Source: Astrothelium macrocarpum (taxonomy: Eukaryota > Ascomycota > Dothideomycetes > Trypetheliales > Trypetheliaceae). From it: DNA of 64,000 bases. The position numbers and the translations under genes were made by a program. Location of the stretch: the NCBI GenBank assembly GCA_021030915.1, contig JAGEMR010000025.1, positions 186,001-250,000 on the forward strand, written 5' to 3'. Shown here piece by piece: positions 43,471 to 54,126 of this stretch (its first letter is position 1; every line of letters begins with the position of its first letter). The notes under the pieces are model-generated. The model did no database searches and had not been told where the DNA came from. It saw nothing but the letters and a program-made list of their open reading frames with translations.

Positions 43471-44617
43471 GCCCGAATCCAGGATGTGGTTTTGGGTTTG
43501 AGGTTATAGGTTCTCTGTATACCATGGTCTTTTGCAAAAGAGATTCGTCGCTCGAACTGCTTTTTTGAAATGGTCTTCACTCGGAGTCTCTACAAAGTAA
43601 CCAATTCCGATTACGTGCTTTATGCAATAGCTGATGCGCATTGCTTACCTAAATGTTAATGAAATTGTGGTCAAAGCGTTCGAGGAAAACTGGCTCCACG
43701 TCTGACCAATTCTGAGCCGAAATTGACCCGGGCCACCCCCCACTAAATTAGCACTTCTTGAAGCCAGAATTCGCTTTTATCTCATTTAAATTGGATATAT
43801 CGTCTACTACTGCTGTTAAGTTAGTATTGACTCATTTGGCTATTGGCTATATAGATTTAATAGAGATGTTTATGCTAAATTATAGCCTTGGCAGCTACTG
43901 ATTTGGTGGCGTTGGCCCGTGTGTCAGTTTCGGCTCGGAATTGGTCAGACGTGGAGACTGGATAATCCCAATCAGCAAAAGCTATCAACTCAGCTGGCGG
44001 CAATCATTTCTCGTTCATCGTTTAATCTGACAGGATTCGACCGCTGTAACGGGTCTACTCCTTGTGAACCCTCTTGACGCCGCCAAGACATTTGCCATGT
44101 GTTCACTACAGGTACTAGCCTCTTTTTGCGTCTATCCACCGCAAGATGCTAAGCTTGTTTAATGAGTAGCAAAAGTAGACTTATACGTCAACTAAGCTGC
44201 GCTCGGCATAAGCAAGGATATGATCTGGGGCCACGCCAGCGTTGGGTTGGTTGCTTTGTGATGACTAAATCCGACTCGGTCGAAGTCTCGCAGGTCGGAT
44301 TTACGCAAGCCAACGACGTACGCTCTAGGTGCCCACACCGCAACAATCTAATAAAGTACCAACAATAGAGGCAAATATAAAAGCCATCGCGTCAACCGGT
44401 GAGGAATCAAATATTCAAAATAAGCAATACTCTCAGTCCATCTCTATTCCAATCTCCAATACCAATCTTACAAACTCCTCTCCAAATCTCACTACCAACA
44501 ACAATTTCAATTCCGATTCTCAAAGTCCACAGATTACCATCTCCCATCTCCTTATTACAAACCCACCAAAAAGAAACTCCCTGAATCTATTCTCCCACGC
44601 ACCCCAAATTTGAAAAA
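43471..44617. other. Divergent promoter region of two MDR genes, with MITE
   Basis: The 1.15 kb gap carries the promoters of both divergent oxidoreductase genes and a 263-bp inverted-repeat element at 43694-43956. The stretch 44330-44610 is AC-rich and CT-rich and contains fortuitous ORFs. Confidence 0.6.
43694..43956. mobile_element. MITE-like element with about 55-bp inverted repeats and 5-bp target duplication
   Basis: The left end CTCCACGTCTGACCAATTC reads again, reverse-complemented, at the right end; similarity continues about 55 bases inward (to ACTAAAT / ACCAAAT) with a few C/T differences and a 2-base gap. ACTGG flanks both sides (43689-43693 and 43957-43961), fitting a 5-bp target-site duplication. 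The centre is AT-rich and has no coding capacity. Confidence 0.8.
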
Positions 44618-45592
44618 ATGGAAATCAACGCCGCCCTCATCACATCCTTCTCCTTACCCCCCGCCTACGCGCGCACCACCATCCCCCCACCAACCGCAAC
44701 CCAACACCGCATCCGCGTGCTCGCCTCCGCGCTCCACAACCTCGTGCGCGGCCGCGCAGCAGGCCGCCACTACTCGCTCGCCGCGGACCCCAGCCTCCTC
44801 CCACTGATCCCCGGCGTCGACGGGGTCGGCCGCATCGTCTCCGACTCCGACTCCGACGGCCAGCTAGTCTTTTTCAACGCGCTGAACGCCCCCACGGGCT
44901 CGATGGCGGAGTTTGTGAACGTCGAGCGCGCGGATGTGTATCCCCTACCGGCCGGCACGGAGCCTGCGGCGCTGGCGGCGGTTGTGAATGGTGGGCTGAG
45001 CGGGTGGATGGCGTTGCGGGCGCGCGCGGGGATTGCAGGCGGCGATGCTGGGTTCAGCGTGTGCGTGCTGGGCGCGACGGGGGTGAGCGGGTCGATTGCG
45101 GTGCAGTTGGCGCGGGCGCTCGGGGCGCGGCGCGTGGTGGCTGCGGGTCGGAATGGGGAGAAGTTGGCGCGGGTGGGAGCTGATGTGACCGTAAGGTTGG
45201 GGGAGCAGGAGCTGGAGGAGGTGGATTTTAAGGAGGCGGCCGATGTGGATGTGGTGTTGGATTATTTGTGGGGAGAGGCGGCGGCGGCGGCGATGAAGAG
45301 TATTCTCGTACAGCGGAGAAATCGGAATCAGCGGTTGACGTGGGTGGGGATTGGAAGTATGACCGGGCCGAATTTGAGGGTGGATCAGGCGTTGTTGAGA
45401 AAGTCGAATACATATGTTTGTGGGTGCGGGCCTGGGAGCTGGAATAAGATAGAGTTGGCGGAGCAGTTGCCAGAGTTGTTGGAGGCTTTGGTGCAGAATG
45501 GGGTAAAGCAGGAGTTTGAGGTCAGAAAATTGAAGGATGTCGAGAAGAGTTGGACTGAAACAGGGACGAAGAGGATTGTTTTTGAACCGTGA
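44618..45592 (+). CDS. MDR-family quinone oxidoreductase-like protein
   Basis: Single-exon frame of 324 residues. It has an MDR N-terminal fold (NLVRGRAAGRHYSL, LIPGVDGVGRIV), a dinucleotide motif VLGATGVSGSIAVQLARALGARRVVAAGRN, and then VDVVLDYLWGEAAAAAMKSIL in place of the usual substrate-side helix; no zinc ligands. The set resembles fungal quinone-oxidoreductase-like proteins without characterised substrate. The first two thirds are very GC-rich, with GC falling toward the 3' end. It is divergent from another MDR gene across a MITE-containing gap, but the two are not close paralogues. Confidence 0.85.
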   Translation: MEINAALITSFSLPPAYARTTIPPPTATQHRIRVLASALHNLVRGRAAGRHYSLAADPSLLPLIPGVDGVGRIVSDSDSDGQLVFFNALNAPTGSMAEFVNVERADVYPLPAGTEPAALAAVVNGGLSGWMALRARAGIAGGDAGFSVCVLGATGVSGSIAVQLARALGARRVVAAGRNGEKLARVGADVTVRLGEQELEEVDFKEAADVDVVLDYLWGEAAAAAMKSILVQRRNRNQRLTWVGIGSMTGPNLRVDQALLRKSNTYVCGCGPGSWNKIELAEQLPELLEALVQNGVKQEFEVRKLKDVEKSWTETGTKRIVFEP

Positions 45593-45898
45593 TTGTGAAG
45601 CCAGGGTTCTTTGCATCTTGTCTAGTCGTTGGATTATTTCGAATTGGAGCTGTCGCAGAGGGCCATCTTCGAAATTCTTTTGATTAATGTAATATATATA
45701 GAATTAGATTTTCCTTTCCAAAGTCTTCAATATCGCCCTCTATAATAATGCTTTTTGTTGTTAATCTTGGCTTGAAGTTAGCTTTGGTGCATTGCTCTTA
45801 TCAAAAGAGAAAGCTCTTAATCGACTCATGTCCCTCCTTTTGTCATCACAGTTTCTCCGGCTTTTTGACGTAGTAGCCGACAAATCCACAGATATCAC
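45593..45898. other. Short convergent intergenic region
   Basis: AT-rich 3' flanks of two convergent genes. Nothing else seen. Confidence 0.5.
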
Positions 45899-47086
45899 TC
45901 ATTCATCTTCATGATCGTACACCCCAGCAGCAGCTTCATCCTCTTCTTCTTCATCATGTGTCATGACTTTTTCGATGATTTGCAACGTCGCCCGCAACGG
46001 CAAACCCACCACATTATCATACGAGCCATCTATCTTTTCCACCAAGATCGCGCCTATACCTTGAATCCCATATCCCCCTGCTTTATCCGCACCTTCTCGT
46101 GTCTTGACGTATGCCGTAATCAGATCGTCCGTGACTGTATCCGTATTAGCAATCCCATCCCATATCAATCCCACCCCACTCCTCAAGCAGTCCACCAAAC
46201 GAAAACACACAACCCACCAGCCTGATCAAACTTCACCGCCGTCTCCTCCACCACCGTCTCCATCGCATACCCCGGCTCCCTCAGACTCTCCAACGGCCGC
46301 ATCACCACCACCGCCGTAAACACCTTATGCCACCCGCCACTGGCCCCCAGTCCCTTCGGCTTCCCCACCGCCCCATACCTCCCGCCAGCATCCCCCTCCC
46401 CAGCCGCCATCCCATCCAACCCGCTCCCCAACACGACCTCCCCCGCCCCGACTCCCCCACCACCCAAATCGCCATCCCGCAGCCGGCGCAACATGTCGAC
46501 GTGCTCGCGCTCGCCCCGCGGCTTCTCGAGGATGCGACCCGCGGCCGAGACGACGACCGTGTCGGCCGCGAGGACCAGCGCGGGTTCGCCGCGCGCGCGG
46601 TTGTCGATCTCCGCGGCGTAGACGGACTGCGCTTTTTGCACGGCGGTTTGCAGCACGTATTCGAAGGGCGCGAGGGACTTGGGCTGGTCTTCGGGGAGGC
46701 GCGAGGGGATGGTGTCGAGGTTGGTGAGGCCGATCTGTTTTTTTCGTTTCAGACATGTATGGTTTAGCAATGGAGGGGGAAGTGAATCGTGGGTGGAGCT
46801 GGGGAGGCGGAGTTGGGCTGGGGGGAAATGGTGTGTGGGGACATACCTGTGCGAGGAGCTGTTTTCGTCGTGGAGAGGCGGAGGCGAGGACGATGCGTTT
46901 GCCGCGGAGCATGTTGAGGGCGGGGAGCTCGAGGGGAAAGGGCGGGCGTGGGAGGGGTGGGCCGCGGGGTGGTGCTGGAGCTATCGTTGGGGAGGGAGCT
47001 GTTGGGGCGGCATTGGTGGTGTAGGACGGGGGAGGATCTGCGGGCGAAGGTTCTGAAGGCGCGGGAGTGTATTTGACGTCGACCAT
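45899..47086 (-). CDS. Maf-type nucleotide pyrophosphatase (ASMTL-like) with Pro-rich N-terminus
   Basis: Three exons, 47086-46847, 46734-46218 and 46134-45899, give 330 residues. The P-loop-like Maf motif IVLASASPRRKQLL (about residues 66-79), the LVLAADTVV motif and the late VTDDLITAYVKTREGADKAGGYGIQG block, which is restored only by splicing the second intron (branch GCTAATAC), define the family. Maf enzymes hydrolyse non-canonical or methylated nucleoside triphosphates and so clean the nucleotide pool. A 60-residue Pro/Ala-rich N-terminal extension with PPPSY precedes the domain, and a Gly-rich loop (GGGGVGAGEVVLGSGLDG) expands the middle. The C-terminus is acidic (HDEEEEDEAA). Confidence 0.88.
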
Positions 47087-47609
47087 GACTGGAAAGGTGG
47101 TGAAGAATTGAGGTGTGGGTTTCGGAGGGTTGGAGCTCCAGGGGGAGTTTTATGATTGAAAAATTGGAGGACGCGCGGAGCTTTGGTGGGGGTGGGGCAC
47201 GTCGAATTTCTACATAAGGTAGGTAGTCAGAGACTGTTTATGTGCTTAGAAGCTGGCGTTTACGAGTCAACCTACGGGACAAACTTTGAGCGGAATTTAA
47301 TAGTTTGAATTCTTTGATAAGGCTATGATTCGTTGCGCTTGTTGTAATCACCGAAAGCACTTCAATATCCTCAAGCCATTCCCTATCACTACATTCCCGA
47401 ATGTGACTTTCTCTCTATGCTACATACTTCAGCAGATAAACGCCCCTTTCGCTATGCATTAGTGGAGAGCGCGAGATAGCAAATCCTCATGGAGCCACAC
47501 CATCATAGACCGAAAGCCTATTATATACACCGAAGTTTCGAGTCAAGTTGACTCTAAGCCGCAACTGAGAAGAGAGCAAAGGGTGTATCATCACAGCAAC
47601 AGTTTCGTC
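47087..47609. other. Intergenic region between Maf and SWR1 genes
   Basis: Upstream of the Maf gene and 3' flank of SWR1. No repeat or gene seen. Confidence 0.5.
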
Positions 47610-50600
47610 TTATCTCCTTGGCCTAGTCTTGTAATCTTTGCCTTTCTTCTTTGCCTTGTCGATTGGAAGGACGACTGGTATATCAGAGAGTTCCCACTCC
47701 ACAAATCGTAGCATATAATTGTCAACGTGCGGCAATTCGTCTTCTTCTACATTGCCTTCAACATCTGCATTCGTTTCTGATGGTTGTAGAGTATGCCCTG
47801 GTGTTGGTGGCACGGAGCTTTTTGGTGTCGATTTGACCTGTGTCCCTGGCCCGCTTTCAGCGAAATCGGCAACGTCCGTCTGCACCTCTTCCTTCCTTGC
47901 GTTCTGAGCAGCCTGAACGTCTTCCTTGTCTTCAACGCTTTCCAAGACCTTGCCCATTGTCGCTTCGCCACCACCAAAGACTTTGTCCATGGCTGCACCT
48001 GCTTCATCGTCTTCGTTGTTTGCAGCAGCATCATCATCAAACATGTCGCGATAGCCGAGCTTATTAAAGTAGTCCGTATTGAACTCGCCTTCTTGGATGA
48101 CGACATTATCTAACATGCGCTTCTGATTCGACTTCCGCAGGATGTTGACTTCAATGGTGTATTCCGATACAAAGCGATAGATGTGGACGTCGCGTGTCTG
48201 CCCAATGCGATGACAACGGTCTTGACATTGTTTGTCCATGGCTGGGTTCCAGTCTAGATCGTAGAATATTACCGTGTCGGCACCAGTCAGATTAATGCCA
48301 AGGCCACCAGACCGGGAAGAGAGAATGAAGACAGGAATACGTTCGTCGCTATTAAAACGCTCAGTCAGAGCTTGACGTAGCTCGATGCGAGTAGAACCGT
48401 CGAGTCGGAGATAGCGATGACCATGAATGTTCAGAAACTGTTCAAGAATATCAAGAACTCGGGTCATTTGTGTGAATATCAAAGCACGGTGTCCTCCCGC
48501 TTGCAATTTGCGAAGAAGTTTGTCGAGTTGTTGCAATTTTCCACAGTCATACTGCAAGAGTCTTTTATCTGGGAAAGCAATCGAGAGCCTAACGCGAGCT
48601 TCATGGAATGGATCAGACCCTTGACCAACTCCAGAGTTCTGCAATCCTTTAATGCCATGAGGCGTGAGTACGTATGGCAATAGGTCGGTCGCAACAGCAG
48701 AAGGCGTAATGCAACCAAATTTCTGAATCGCTTTCTCCATTTCTTGCGCACGTCGATCTAACGTAGGTATAAGATCTTCCAAAAGCTGGCATGAATTCAG
48801 GAACTGATCAGTCAGAGTTTCTTTTGGCGCAGGTCGAATCCTGTATCGAGTGACTTTTGCGAGGTCGGCTGCTTTGTGGGTGACAGATCCTTGGAACCGA
48901 AAAGCAGAAATACCGAGCCTTCCGGGCGCATTGAGTCTTCCTGATCGTGGTGCAGCATACCTGTTTGGTGAATGCAAGGGCTTGAACGTGAAGATTTCTA
49001 AGATGTCTGTGCCATACCGTGGAATCTTTTTGATGCGATGGTAAGATACGCGGGCACAATTCTGTAAATGTTGCAGCGTCGATCTTCTTGCAACGGCGTC
49101 GAGATATGCCAAGGCAGATTTCGTAGTCGGATCGGTATTGGCTTCCAAATTGATCAGACGCTTGCTCTGTCCCGTAGCCAAGTCTTGGAGAGCTCTAGCA
49201 GCACTGAGAAATTGAGTGCGGAAAGCATCTATTTTGGACGAATTTTCATCGCCAAAGAGCTGTAGGTCGACTTTTTCCAATGGATTTTCGTCGAGCAAGC
49301 GCTTGCGAACCATCAATTCTTTGATCTCATAGCTCGCCACAGCAGACTTGGGCATGGCAAAAGAAGTTACGATTTGACGGGTCTCGAAGAGATCGGGATG
49401 GTTGCAGACTTTGCGAAGCGACATGAGACAGTTGATAATGGACATATAATTGCCCGAGGCGAGTGTTTCCTTTGTGTCAGCGCGAGACATGAAGCCATCG
49501 TAGAGCTGACGTTGACGCTTAGAAAGGCGACAGTAAATGACATGCTCGTACTTGGCCGGCATTTGCTTCTCAACCTCAGACTTGAGCCGTCTTAGCAAAT
49601 ATGGTCGCAGCATATGGTGCAGCTTGCCAACGACCTCTTTGGCTCTTGAATCGAGTATTGAATGACCTTTGTCGAAAATTTGTTCGGCTGGAAGCTTAAA
49701 GTTTCTTGAAAATTCGTCTAGAGTCGACATGCCTGCACCACCAGGAGTAATGAACCAGAGAAGAGACCAGAGCTCTGTGAGATTATTCTGCAGAGGCGTT
49801 CCCGTAAGTAGCAAACGAGCTTGGGTCTTGAATTTCAGCATCGTCTGCCACCTTTGCGAATTGAAATTCTTGATATTGTGCGCTTCATCCAGAATCATGT
49901 AATGCCACTTCCGGATCCGGAATGCTTGAAAATCCTGAAGAACAAGCTGATAAGATGTGATGATGACGTTGTAGAGATCTTGTTCAGTCCAACCCTTGCG
50001 CTTGGCTTTGCGTTCTTCTGCATTGCCGTAATACACCAGAACCTTGAAGCCAGGCAGGAATTTCTTGAATTCGACTTCCCAGTTTAGCATCACACTTGTG
50101 GGTACCACTACAAGATGAGGACCCCACACTTCATGTTCCGTAGCTAGATGAGCCAGCAGAGAAATGGCCTGTATTGTTTTTCCCAAACCCATCTCGTCCG
50201 CAAGAATACCATTCGTACGAGCTGCATAGAGCTTGGCAAGCCAGTCGAGTCCTTCATGTTGATACTCACGAAGTTTTCCTCGAAGAAGAGAAGATGGTTC
50301 TGTCAAGACTTTTTGTGCTTGCTCAGGGCTTTGACGCTTGCTTTCGGTTGAGGGCACTACCGATGAAGCAGAGTCGATCTCGGATGGTTTCGCTGTTGCT
50401 GAAGTTGCAGGAGAGGCTGGGCTTGTGGCATCTGCGGAGGCCATGTCGACTTGTTGGGCTTCGTCCACTGGATCAGCATGAATGCTGTTCGGCAGCATCC
50501 CTGTCCTTGGTTCTTCATCTCGTGGTACATCTTCGCTTTCCAAGGTTTTCGTTTCTGCGAAGTTTTCGACCGGCTCTAGAGTGGGTTTCACCTTAACAGC

Positions 50601-52904
50601 ATTAATTTCTTTTTTAGACAAGAAGCCCAGAAGGCCTGTGCTGGTCCCAACATCCTCATCCTCATCCTCCTCTTCGGATGACTCTTCTGAATTTTCTTCG
50701 TCTTCGTCATCAGAGCTCATGTTTTCGTCATCATCCATATCAGTAGACTCATCAGTATCATCCAGCAGTGTCTCATCGACTTCCTCGAGTTCAATGCTTT
50801 TGAGATCATCCTCCATTTGGTCATTCTCAGAGATCTCTGTCATATCAGCAATTTGAGTGGTCTCCGTATCTTCCACCCGGTCAATGCCATTACTCGATAG
50901 AAGTATCTGAGTTTTTTGGTCTTGATTCGAGCGCCAAGTGTCATCCGTCTTTGCGTCCGCATGTTCGCGAACCCTAGTCTTCTGGTTTTGATTGGGCCTT
51001 GATCGGTCTTGCAACATCTCTTCAATGCCTACCCCAGCTTCGTCGATATCATAGTCAGCCTGTTCTTCTGCAGCGCTGTTTGAAACTTCTTCCTCATTCT
51101 CATCTCTATTCCCATCTTCATCGGTATCATCATGATCGTCGCCTTGGTCTTCGTCTTCGTCTGAATCTATTGTCTCTTCTGCAACTTGTCTTTGCGATTT
51201 TGAGGATTCGAGAAGCATTGCATATTTTTGCTTCAACTGATCCGCCGAAAGTTGATCGTCTTCTTCTTCCTCCGCGACAGCATCCGTATATTCGTTGCCC
51301 ACTTTAAGCACATCGAGTTCCTCTTGGTCGCGTGCACTTGAGGAATATGGGTTCCTGGTTATTTGCCTCTCATCTGGCTCATCAGAACTATCAATCTCCA
51401 TTTCATCATCATCTGGTATGGATTCAACATCTGCAGAAGCGGCCATATCATCCTCGGATATCTCAGACGTGCGGCGCAACCTCCGGTGATCAAGCAATCT
51501 GGTAGAGTGGTCCAAGATCTGGTCGAGGTTTTGACTCGCTAGTTTCTGCTGCTCTTCTTCCCACTGGAATCGTCTTTGCCGGTTGATCTCTGTTGCGACC
51601 ATTACCCATTTTTGTTGGAGATCCCTCATGACCTGCTTGTGTATTAATTGTGTCAAGGCTATCTGTTCTTTGATTATTTCCTCTTCCGTCTTTGGCTGTT
51701 TCGCTTTCCATGCGGCTGCAGCGGCATACGCAAGCCTCTTGGCAATAGCTCTGTGTTCCCGTTGTTCTTTGCTCAGTAGCCGTTGAAAATTGACGGCATG
51801 AGCAATAACGTAGTCAAAATGGCCATGCTCCCTTGACGGCTCATCTTGGGCTTCTGGTGCATAGATTGAACATTTTTCTTTGCTCAAGAGTCCTCCAGGC
51901 CGGGCAGCCTCAAGAATGTCAAGTCTGCTTTTTGCCTCTCTCTTAACCCACTTTTCTGTAGCCTTTTCATCGCCAATCCAAGCATCCTCCGGTTCGTGAC
52001 CATGTTTTGATAAGCTCTTGAGCCAGTCCTCAAATGTCTCATATTTCTTGCGCGGAGGCATGCCGCCGGGATGTAAAATAGGTACAGCTGGTGTTCGTAT
52101 CTTGAGCTTCAACTTGTATTTTGGAGACGCGGTTGGTGTGGCAGTAGGATCAGCGGGGCCTGCAGGTGCATTGGCGGTGCTGTTGTGATTGTGCTGTTGT
52201 TGTTTGGCTGCTCTGCCAGAATGACGGCGAGATGGTGGGGTTGGTGATGGTATTCGTTCGATTCTGGCTCTCTTAAAGCGACGATCTTCTTGTCCATCTG
52301 ACCGGACTCGAATTGGAGAAGTTGAGTTTACAAGGTTGCGCTTCGCGTCGGTGTGCAATGAGCTCTTTCTCGTCGGGGTGGTGACATTGGCCGATGACGC
52401 ACCTGCCGACAATGGATGTCTACTGGAGGCAATGCGCACAGCTGACGTACGCTGCCCATTTTGTCGGGAACTTAGACGCTGACGTTGTTGAAGCTTTTCG
52501 GTAATCGACTGCTGCTGTGCAGCCCTTGTTTGCCGTTTCTCCCCCTGCGGCTGCAAATTTATAGGCAACACATTCACTCGAGATGACTTTCTCCTTCCAT
52601 CCTCGACAAAGCTTGATGGTCCTTCGGCAGCAACCCTCTTCCAGGGTGGAGAGACGGCTCGAGAAGTTGACCGCTGCCTTCGATCGGACTCGACAAGCTT
52701 GCGTTTTCTAGACTGTGGCGCTGCACCGTCGGATTGTTGGATATCGTCGTAGCCATTTTGATGATCGCCATTTGTCAGAGTCACGTCTTCAGAGTATCCA
52801 TTTGTGAGATGGTTCGTTGTAGACTCATCGCGAGCTCCGCTGGAGGGTGGTGGGTTGAGGCCGTTTTCTTCGCTGTTTCTTGACGGGCGGTCGCCGCCGT
52901 TCAT
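47610..52904 (-). CDS. SWR1: Swr1, ATPase of the SWR1 chromatin-remodelling complex
   Basis: Single exon of 1764 residues, close to the usual length of fungal Swr1. A disordered basic N-terminus is followed by an HSA domain (about residues 365-445, HFDYVIAHAVNFQRLLSKEQ), which binds actin and Arp4, then long Asp/Glu tracts (about 500-760). The ATPase begins LREYQHEGLDWLAKLY; Walker A is DEMGLGKT (about 905), the DEAH box lies near 1004, and the HELICc motifs (LDGSTRIELRQALTERFN, SGGLGINLTGADTVI, QDRCHRIGQTRDVHIYR) are near 1500-1590. A 250-residue insertion between the two lobes separates this INO80/SWR1 class from plain Snf2 enzymes. The complex exchanges H2A for H2A.Z near promoters. The absence of introns in so long a gene is notable but common for this family. 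Confidence 0.97.
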   Translation of the reverse strand: MNGGDRPSRNSEENGLNPPPSSGARDESTTNHLTNGYSEDVTLTNGDHQNGYDDIQQSDGAAPQSRKRKLVESDRRQRSTSRAVSPPWKRVAAEGPSSFVEDGRRKSSRVNVLPINLQPQGEKRQTRAAQQQSITEKLQQRQRLSSRQNGQRTSAVRIASSRHPLSAGASSANVTTPTRKSSLHTDAKRNLVNSTSPIRVRSDGQEDRRFKRARIERIPSPTPPSRRHSGRAAKQQQHNHNSTANAPAGPADPTATPTASPKYKLKLKIRTPAVPILHPGGMPPRKKYETFEDWLKSLSKHGHEPEDAWIGDEKATEKWVKREAKSRLDILEAARPGGLLSKEKCSIYAPEAQDEPSREHGHFDYVIAHAVNFQRLLSKEQREHRAIAKRLAYAAAAAWKAKQPKTEEEIIKEQIALTQLIHKQVMRDLQQKWVMVATEINRQRRFQWEEEQQKLASQNLDQILDHSTRLLDHRRLRRTSEISEDDMAASADVESIPDDDEMEIDSSDEPDERQITRNPYSSSARDQEELDVLKVGNEYTDAVAEEEEDDQLSADQLKQKYAMLLESSKSQRQVAEETIDSDEDEDQGDDHDDTDEDGNRDENEEEVSNSAAEEQADYDIDEAGVGIEEMLQDRSRPNQNQKTRVREHADAKTDDTWRSNQDQKTQILLSSNGIDRVEDTETTQIADMTEISENDQMEDDLKSIELEEVDETLLDDTDESTDMDDDENMSSDDEDEENSEESSEEEDEDEDVGTSTGLLGFLSKKEINAVKVKPTLEPVENFAETKTLESEDVPRDEEPRTGMLPNSIHADPVDEAQQVDMASADATSPASPATSATAKPSEIDSASSVVPSTESKRQSPEQAQKVLTEPSSLLRGKLREYQHEGLDWLAKLYAARTNGILADEMGLGKTIQAISLLAHLATEHEVWGPHLVVVPTSVMLNWEVEFKKFLPGFKVLVYYGNAEERKAKRKGWTEQDLYNVIITSYQLVLQDFQAFRIRKWHYMILDEAHNIKNFNSQRWQTMLKFKTQARLLLTGTPLQNNLTELWSLLWFITPGGAGMSTLDEFSRNFKLPAEQIFDKGHSILDSRAKEVVGKLHHMLRPYLLRRLKSEVEKQMPAKYEHVIYCRLSKRQRQLYDGFMSRADTKETLASGNYMSIINCLMSLRKVCNHPDLFETRQIVTSFAMPKSAVASYEIKELMVRKRLLDENPLEKVDLQLFGDENSSKIDAFRTQFLSAARALQDLATGQSKRLINLEANTDPTTKSALAYLDAVARRSTLQHLQNCARVSYHRIKKIPRYGTDILEIFTFKPLHSPNRYAAPRSGRLNAPGRLGISAFRFQGSVTHKAADLAKVTRYRIRPAPKETLTDQFLNSCQLLEDLIPTLDRRAQEMEKAIQKFGCITPSAVATDLLPYVLTPHGIKGLQNSGVGQGSDPFHEARVRLSIAFPDKRLLQYDCGKLQQLDKLLRKLQAGGHRALIFTQMTRVLDILEQFLNIHGHRYLRLDGSTRIELRQALTERFNSDERIPVFILSSRSGGLGINLTGADTVIFYDLDWNPAMDKQCQDRCHRIGQTRDVHIYRFVSEYTIEVNILRKSNQKRMLDNVVIQEGEFNTDYFNKLGYRDMFDDDAAANNEDDEAGAAMDKVFGGGEATMGKVLESVEDKEDVQAAQNARKEEVQTDVADFAESGPGTQVKSTPKSSVPPTPGHTLQPSETNADVEGNVEEDELPHVDNYMLRFVEWELSDIPVVLPIDKAKKKGKDYKTRPRR

Positions 52905-53273
52905 AGCAGCAGGATCAAGGGCGAAGCCTTCTCACATCAAGCCAACCCCAACAACATTCACCAGCCGAACGAAGAATGTGACGAAAGTGGTGTCTAGAGA
53001 AAGCTACAGTCGAGTCTAGTTGAACGCCGAGGTCAGACATGAGTTATCGGTCGATTTGCAGGCGTGAGGGCAGGTTGAAGTTGCGTTGCGGAAGGTTCAA
53101 CTGGTAGGCCGATTTTCGCGCTGACTGGCGAGATCAAGCTAATGGCACGTGATATTCACAGGAACGCCGGCCCGCTTCTCCATCATTCCTACGTCTCACT
53201 GACGACACAAAGTGACAAAAGGCATAAGCAGTTGTTAATTGCAGCCGAAACGACGCATTGACTTTCTGTGCAA
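52905..53273. other. Divergent promoter of SWR1 and the NDUFB8-like gene
   Basis: The 369-bp gap separates two start codons read in opposite directions. No specific sites recognised. Confidence 0.5.
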
Positions 53274-53851
53274 ATGCTTTCTCGCGCACTCAGGGCTGGA
53301 AGGCCACTGAGTCGCAGTTTACGACCAACCGCGCGACCCGCAACCTCCACTCCAAGGTTACAGGCACGATATGCATCTCAAGCCGACATTGATGATCCGC
53401 AGATGGTAAGTTCTTTACATCGCCGTTTTAGCTGTATTTGACATTAATCAGAATGGCAATTACGAAAACCCTCCTGCCATGAAACGACAGCACCGCGATC
53501 CGTACGCCGACTGGTGGGACAAGCAAGAACGTCGCAATTTTGGCGAGCCTGTGCATGAAGACAATGACGTTCTTGGCGTGTTTTCTACCGAAGATTATAC
53601 ACATTTCACGCCTGCTTGGGGAGCTGTGCTGTGGGGCTGCTTCATTGCCAGTGCAGCCGCTTTAATGGCTGTTGTCTATCAATACTACCCTGATACGCCG
53701 ACTACGCCTCGGACATTTCCCGGTGGTCTTGAGAAGGAACTTGGAGGATCAAATGCGGTCATTGTGAGTAGCAAAATAACAAGAATATAAGACTTGGCAG
53801 TGTTAATAACGATGCGTGCAGGCATTAAAAGATGAAGATGAGACATTATAA
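53274..53851 (+). CDS. Mitochondrial complex I subunit NDUFB8-like (ASHI)
   Basis: Three exons, 53274-53405, 53452-53763 and 53822-53851, give 157 residues. The N-terminus MLSRALRAGRPLSRSLRPTA is an Arg-rich mitochondrial presequence. The blocks NGNYENPPAMKRQHRDPYADWWDKQERRNFGEPVHEDND and FSTEDYTHFTP are shared by fungal and animal NDUFB8, and one membrane helix follows (AVLWGCFIASAAALMAVVYQY). It is an accessory subunit of the membrane arm of NADH:ubiquinone oxidoreductase. The last coding exon is only 30 bases (ALKDEDETL), supported by the GTGAGT donor and GTGCAG acceptor. Confidence 0.9.
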
Positions 53852-54126
53852 GCCAATACGGAATAAGTTGTGGCTGCAACCTGTTATTCCACCATTGTGC
53901 ATCTGGTGGAACTAGAAAGATACCTGTATATAAGCAACGAATCGAGGCGTCAGGACGGACACATTGAATCAAACATAAAACGCACTTATTTCTATTTCAT
54001 TCAGGTCGTTAATACCGTACCCCATAACCGTTACAGGTGAATGTTCGCCAAATCACAGAAATCTCGAGGCGAAGATGATCATTAAAAGAGTAATGAGGTT
54101 GAAAATCATTAGTACTACACGTGCCT

